DNA of 64,000 nucleotides, taken from Acanthochlamys bracteata. Lineage: Eukaryota > Streptophyta > Magnoliopsida > Pandanales > Velloziaceae. Below are positions 58,972-64,000 of this stretch, piece after piece; within the stretch, counting starts at the first letter, position 1; each line of letters begins with the position of its first letter. The stretch lies in contig CM034130.1 in assembly GCA_019914995.1 (NCBI GenBank), forward strand, positions 3,906,001 to 3,970,000. The letters run 5' to 3'. The notes beneath the pieces are model-generated. The model searched no databases. It had not been told where the DNA came from and saw nothing but the letters and a program-made list of their open reading frames with translations. Made by a program: the position numbers and the translations under genes.

Positions 58972-59083
58972 AAACTAGCACCTGTATACAAAATTTCATA
59001 TATAAAAAAAAGTTAGAATTAAAATTTAAATAGATGCAAATAAGTGTATAAATTTGAGTTTAATCTCACATATAACTTATAAT

Positions 59084-62000
59084 TCAATTGCAATCACCAT
59101 CACTGTAGTTACACTCGTCCGAGCTGTCGTTTTCAGTTTGATCATCATTAGGACGAATGCCTTCTTGGTCATTCAAAACCTCGATCACTTCATGATCAAG
59201 TTCAACTATCTTATTTAGATGATCTGTTTTTATACTATCATCTCCATTCCTTATGCTCGAACACTCCATTTCTTCATAAGCATCATTCTCTATGATTGTC
59301 GCTTCTTCATCAATATGTGTATCTTCTTCATCTCCGCCCCCTCCAAACAACGAGGGATGATATAAATATTGATGTTGTGATTATTGTACAACAATCCAAT
59401 CGTTATCTTACTTCGTATCTTGAACATAAAACACTTGAGTTACATTCATAGGAAATCACGAACGGATCATTTTGATACCATCTCTTGGTAATGTTGTTGC
59501 TAGTAAAATTATCATCAATCCTGATGGATTTTTTGTGCTTTAAATCAAACCATTCACATTTGAATAGAAAAACTTGACGGCCCTTAGGATAAGTCAAACT
59601 CAAGACTTCATTGAAGATACCATAGAAATTTAGAACTTGATCTTTATAATCACCTTATACACAAATTCTACTATTTTGAGTCTACAAACGACGCTCGCGC
59701 TTATTCGTTAGAAATTTAACTCCATTCACAATGTATCCATCATATCTAATTGCACGTTTATCTGGACCAACGGCTAGCGAATACATATTATCTGTAATTT
59801 CTTGCGTAGTGATATGGAGATGTCTTATCTATAATAAAAATATATAAAGAATAAGTATTGAATCACGTAATGGCTATAAATAAAATGCTATGATCAACTA
59901 ATTATTTGTTATTATTTCATACTCAATTTTTGAACCACGTAGGAAACACATCTCTTTGCCTTGATTCCAAATTAAATGAATTTTCTATTTTGAGAAGCTC
60001 CTCGTGTTCATTGTAATTATAAGTTATGTTTAGTAAGTGTTAAAGAATATTGTGTGTTTAAAAATCTAAATATTTACTTGAGATATGGAACAACTTCGTC
60101 GCAGTTATTTAAAACAAACTAATATGCTAAACGGTACTTGTCCTCTGATAAGAGAATTTGGTTTGCCTTACCCACCGGTTGGACCTTATGAGAAAATACA
60201 GATAAAGTTGTATCAACCTGTTGCTCTCCATCTTTATGTCGTTCTTGTCGATTGAATCTAGTCTCCAACCCTCGTAAGTATCTAGAGTAAAAATTCAGAC
60301 ACTCATTTACTGTATAAGTTTCTGCTATAGAACCTTCTGTACGTGCTCTGTTACGAACAGATGCCTTAAGCGTACCAAGAGCCCTACGTGTATGGATGCA
60401 ATAAAGAAAAAACTATAAGATTCTAATAGAAAAATTAAATGAGAATTTTGAGATTCCAGAATTCACCTCTCTATAGGATACATTCATATATAATGAACAT
60501 AACCTTGTTTGATGGCTTCTTCCGGCAAGTGCATAGCTAAATTTATCATGACATCAAAAAATGCCGGAGGAAATATCATCTCGAGCTTGCAAATAATAAT
60601 CATAATGTTTTGTTGTAACTCTTTCAATGCATCCAGCCTCAAAGTCTTTGCACACAATTGTCTAAAAAATCTTCCCAGTTCATCGATTACTTCCACCACT
60701 TCTTTCTTGATATGCCCACGTAAATCAAAGGCAATAAGCGTTGCAACAGAACATGATTATCATGACTCTTCAATTCCGATATTTTTCCATCCATCATATT
60801 TACAAACCTCAATATATTTGCAGCATATCCATCAGAAAATCTTACAGATTTAAGAAATTCACAAAATTTCTTTCTTTCTTAATGTGATAATGTGTATGTC
60901 GCAATCGGCTTCTCCCACTTATTTGTATGTAATTTCTTTGTATGCAACTTACGACGTATGCCCAGATCTTCTAAGTCCCAACGAGCCTTCAGTGTATTAT
61001 CTACATTTATCACTGTTCCCAAAATGTTATCACAAATATTTTTCTCGATATGCATGACATCAAGATTGTGTCGAATTATGAGATCCTTCCAATACGGTAG
61101 TTCAAAAAAAATACTTTTTTAGGTCCAATTAAGCTCTTCAGTAATGCGTTTTCTCTTCTTTACATATATAGATTTTCCAAACTTCACGTCTTTAACAATC
61201 TCCATCTGCTCTAACAATTCATCAGTTGACAGCATAGGAGGTGGTTGTGCTGCTTCTTGCTTTCCATTGAACTTCTTACTCCTTCTATATAGATGATTGC
61301 TCGACAAATAGCGACGATGACCGAGATAACCAATTTTGTCTCTAAGTTTTACCGAATATGTGTATTTGTTGCAAATAGGGCATGCCAAATAGCCTTTTGT
61401 GCCCCATCCAGATAAAACTCCATATGCTGAAAAATCATTTATAGTCCATAGAACAACTGCATGCAATTGAAATATAGTGTTGGAGATGGCGTCATATGTT
61501 GGAACTCCGTTCTCTCATAATATCTTCAACTCTTTGATCAATGGTTGAAGATATACATCAATATCTCTATCCGGTGCCTTCTTTTAAGGAATCAAAAGTG
61601 ACATTATAAAAAATGGCTCCTTCATACACATCCATGGAGGCATATTGTATGGCAATAAGATAACTGGCCAACAGCTACAAGCATTGCTCATGTCTCCAAA
61701 AGGATTGAAACCATCGGTTGCCAAGCCAAGACGCAAGTTTCGAACATCATGATCGAACCAATGATATTTCATATCAAAATCCTTCTAAGTATCGGCATCT
61801 GCAGGATGCTTCAGAATATTAGGATTGTCTACACGTTTCTCTTTATACCATCTCATATCTAGGGTCGTCTTTCTTGACATAGAAAATCGTCGCAATTCTG
61901 GTACTAATGGAAAATGACGAAGAACTTTTTTGGAAACTTTCTCACCGATGCCATCACTAACTTTCTACCTAGATGTATTACATTCAGGACACTTCTCCTC

Positions 62001-62739
62001 GTTTATTAACTCTTTTCTAAAAGGAACACAATTATTCTCGCATGCAGTAATAGGTTCCCATCCCAAGCCTAGATCCTTCAAAATTTTTCGGCATTGATAG
62101 TAAGACGAAGGAAGTAAATGCCCTTTCGGAAAAGCATCATTCAAAAGGTCAAGCAGCATATTAAAAGCTTTGTTGCTCCAACGATTAAGCACCTTAACAT
62201 GAAGTAGTTTTACGAGGAAAGATAATTTTGAGATTGTACATCTCTCGTATAACGGCTTCTCGACATCTTAGAGTAACTTATCATATCCATCAATATCATA
62301 TGCCGCATATGACTTTGACCCTTCACCACGTAATGGTTGAGGAGTTTCACCCTCCATAGTTACTTGAGGGATCTCTAGATCTACAACACCACACATGCAT
62401 ATATCTTCCAAAATTTCAAACATTTCGTCATAGTCTTCATCTTTACCAAGTCTCACCGGAGATTCAGTCGGTAAAGATGGCACCATGATTTTGATTATCT
62501 CGTTGAGTGACTTCCCCATGAAGGTTCCATATAGTATAAGACGCCATAAAACCATTCACAAGTAAATGCATTTACAATGATTCGAGCGTGTTTGAATATC
62601 TATTCAAACAGCGTCAACGTGGACAATGCATCTCACCAACATTCAGTAAATGATCTTTAGCAAATTGTATGAAAGAGGGGACTCTATCTGTATACTCTTC
62701 TGACAGCTTGTTGGGATTATACATCCAACTCTTATTCAT
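59084..62739 (-). pseudogene. TNP2-type CACTA transposase gene, decayed
   Basis: The start at 62739 gives MNKSWMYNPN and a transposase-associated zinc-binding-like segment, soon stopped. Then come LNRWSNKAFNMLLDLL and the LGLGWEPI region (61965-62192), followed by the TNP2 core RLGLATDGFNPFG, ACSCWPVILLPYNMPPW (61584-61772) and VLWTINDFSAYG...GYLACPICNK (61119-61466). A DUF4218-like part (IFPPAFFDVMINLAMHLPEEA, 60484-60699), a DUF4216-like part (59403-59603) and an acidic C-terminal piece (59084-59350) end the gene. Full-length TNP2 transposases cut and join the element ends. Stops and frame changes between all pieces show that this copy is dead; some gaps could be introns. Direction and order match the usual CACTA layout. 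Confidence 0.88.
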
Positions 62740-62759
62740 TCTTCATATAAAATTTTAAA

Positions 62760-63516
62760 AATTAGTCCTACTATTTAAAATTATACACTAAATAATTAAT
62801 TATTATATACGTAAAATATATAATTTTTTTATAAAAAATATGAGAACTTAATCTTCTTACACATATAATAGTAGGAGTCCACTTGTAGCAAATGCGTTCT
62901 TGTTCTTGTTGAATCTCAAAATCAAAATATGTCCGATAAGCATTTCTAACAATCATCTAATTTTTACTTGTATTGAAATACTAAGCTATATTAATTAGCA
63001 ATCCAAAACACTAATCTATACCGTGCTCAATTCAACACACATAGTGATCCAAATCAAAATTACAAAAATGAAAAATAAGAACAAGTTTCCTAGGTATATA
63101 TGTTTATGTATAACATCTATAGATTGTAATTTATTTTTTTCTTTCAGTTAATGAACAATTTTTCCAATTACTAAGAAGAAGACATATTCCTATCATCAAC
63201 TTTAATTAATTAGGATTGAAACAGTAGTTCAAGTTCACCAAACTCGCACTCACTATGTCATATATTTTCTTTTATCATCTGATATTATGAAGGATGTGTG
63301 TGTTTCTTTTATAAATTAAATGAAATAAGTGAAAATTTGGATAGGAATAAAAGTGCAAGTTCACCTGTTCTTTGCTGATTCAACCCTTCACTGATTGCAA
63401 TCGTCAAATACCTATGTTCCTGAGTAAGTCCTTCCACTTCTGCATAGGCAAAGAAGTGCAATCAGCAAATGAATCAAGCACAATGCATGTCTGAATGTGT
63501 TTTCATAAATATGTAA
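62760..63516. other. Upstream part of the CACTA element, no gene recognised
   Basis: AT-rich sequence 5' of the transposase start. No exon, subterminal array or terminus could be made out. Confidence 0.4.
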
Positions 63517-63685
63517 GAGTAATACTATGGGTACCCGGATGGGCACCCAAATTCGTATGTTTGGTTTTGTTTCTTTTTTAGGCCTGAGACAAGATATACT
63601 ACATGCCTTGTGATGGGTGTTAGTAGATGGGTGGTAGATCTAAGAAAAAGATACGAATTTGATTTGGGTACCCAAAGTATCATTC
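63517..63685. mobile_element. Small MITE nested in the CACTA element (169 bp)
   Basis: Ends GAGTAATACTATGGGTACCC (63517-63536) and, inverted, GAATGATACTTTGGGTACCC (63666-63685) match at 17 of 20 positions. AAATTCGTAT further in is also mirrored. No coding region. Target duplication not clear. Confidence 0.7.
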
Positions 63686-64000
63686 AATATATAAACACAT
63701 AAAATTCTTCTTTTAGGCTAAATTCATATAAACAACCACCATGAACTCGTAAATATTAGCATCTAATGCTCATTTTTTCCCAGATATGCAATTAAGAATA
63801 AGATATTAGCAACATAGCCTTTCATATGCCTGTATATTTATATGTCATGAATAATGTCAACATATTTATATTTGGATAGCAACATAGCCATGAATAATGT
63901 CTGTTTACTCATTAAAGCTACATATACTTGACTTACAAAATGCAACATACATGAATTCACAAGGAGCCTTGAAAAGTAAAAGGCAACTTCAATGGGCAAA
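63686..64000. other. AT-rich end of the window
   Basis: No gene, terminus or repeat array recognised; presumably still inside the CACTA element. Confidence 0.35.

Larger units (their letters stand above)
56075..64000 (-). mobile_element. CACTA (En/Spm) transposon, left end to beyond the window
   Basis: The terminus CACTACTACAAAAAAG starts at 56075, preceded by AAT (a possible 3-bp target copy). Subterminal repeats follow, then a TNPA-like gene and a TNP2-type transposase gene on the minus strand, the standard content of an autonomous plant CACTA element. The opposite terminus (ending GTAGTG) was not found before 64000, so at least 7.9 kb belongs to it. Both genes carry stops or frameshifts, so this copy cannot move by itself, but its terminus and subterminal motifs look usable in trans. 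Confidence 0.88.

Overview
This is plant nuclear DNA, almost certainly from a eudicot. Host genes are split by GT-AG introns into plant-specific proteins, long AT-rich intergenic stretches separate them, and more than a third of the window is transposable elements of plant-only lineages (Sirevirus-type Ty1/copia, CACTA, hAT-like and foldback MITEs). A fragment of plastid 16S rRNA gene is also present. I cannot name the species.

Layout. 1-7.4 kb: a decayed Sirevirus-like element on the minus strand, running off the left edge, with a 268-bp piece of plastid 16S rDNA inside its reverse transcriptase region. 7.4-9.8 kb: a CACTGG/CCAGTG-rich degenerate repeat, then a GC-rich leader-like segment with no coding region. 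10.3-16.8 kb: a complete five-exon AAA-ATPase gene (MSP1/ATAD1 family, 388 aa, minus strand). 17.1-17.5 kb: a foldback MITE close upstream of it. 17.76-28.35 kb: a second Sirevirus, full length, with both LTRs and a perfect 5-bp target duplication; its gag-pol is broken but an intact 401-aa ORF sits in the env position. 28.4-39 kb: AT-rich DNA with decayed repeats only. 39.3-40.6 kb: a five-exon IGT-family (TAC1-like) gene on the plus strand carrying reading-frame lesions. 42.2-45.9 kb: a complete five-exon TBC-domain Rab-GAP gene (548 aa, minus strand) with a GA microsatellite in its leader. 47.5-53 kb: two hAT-like non-autonomous elements and a cluster of AT-rich MITE-like repeats. 53.8-54.2 kb: an intact single-exon DUF538 gene. 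54.8-55.3 kb: a 5'-truncated, frameshifted 6-phosphogluconolactonase remnant. 56.08 kb to the right edge: a CACTA (En/Spm) transposon on the minus strand with its terminus, subterminal repeats, a TNPA-like gene and a TNP2-type transposase gene, both decayed, and a small nested MITE.

The host genes do not form a pathway. MSP1 acts in membrane-protein quality control at mitochondria and peroxisomes, the TBC protein in Rab GTPase inactivation, the IGT gene in branch or organ angle, and the DUF538 protein has no settled biochemical role. Working intact genes appear to be MSP1, the TBC gene and the DUF538 gene. The most unusual items are the plastid rDNA insertion inside a retrotransposon, the env-position ORF shared by both Sireviruses, and the broken TAC1-like gene.
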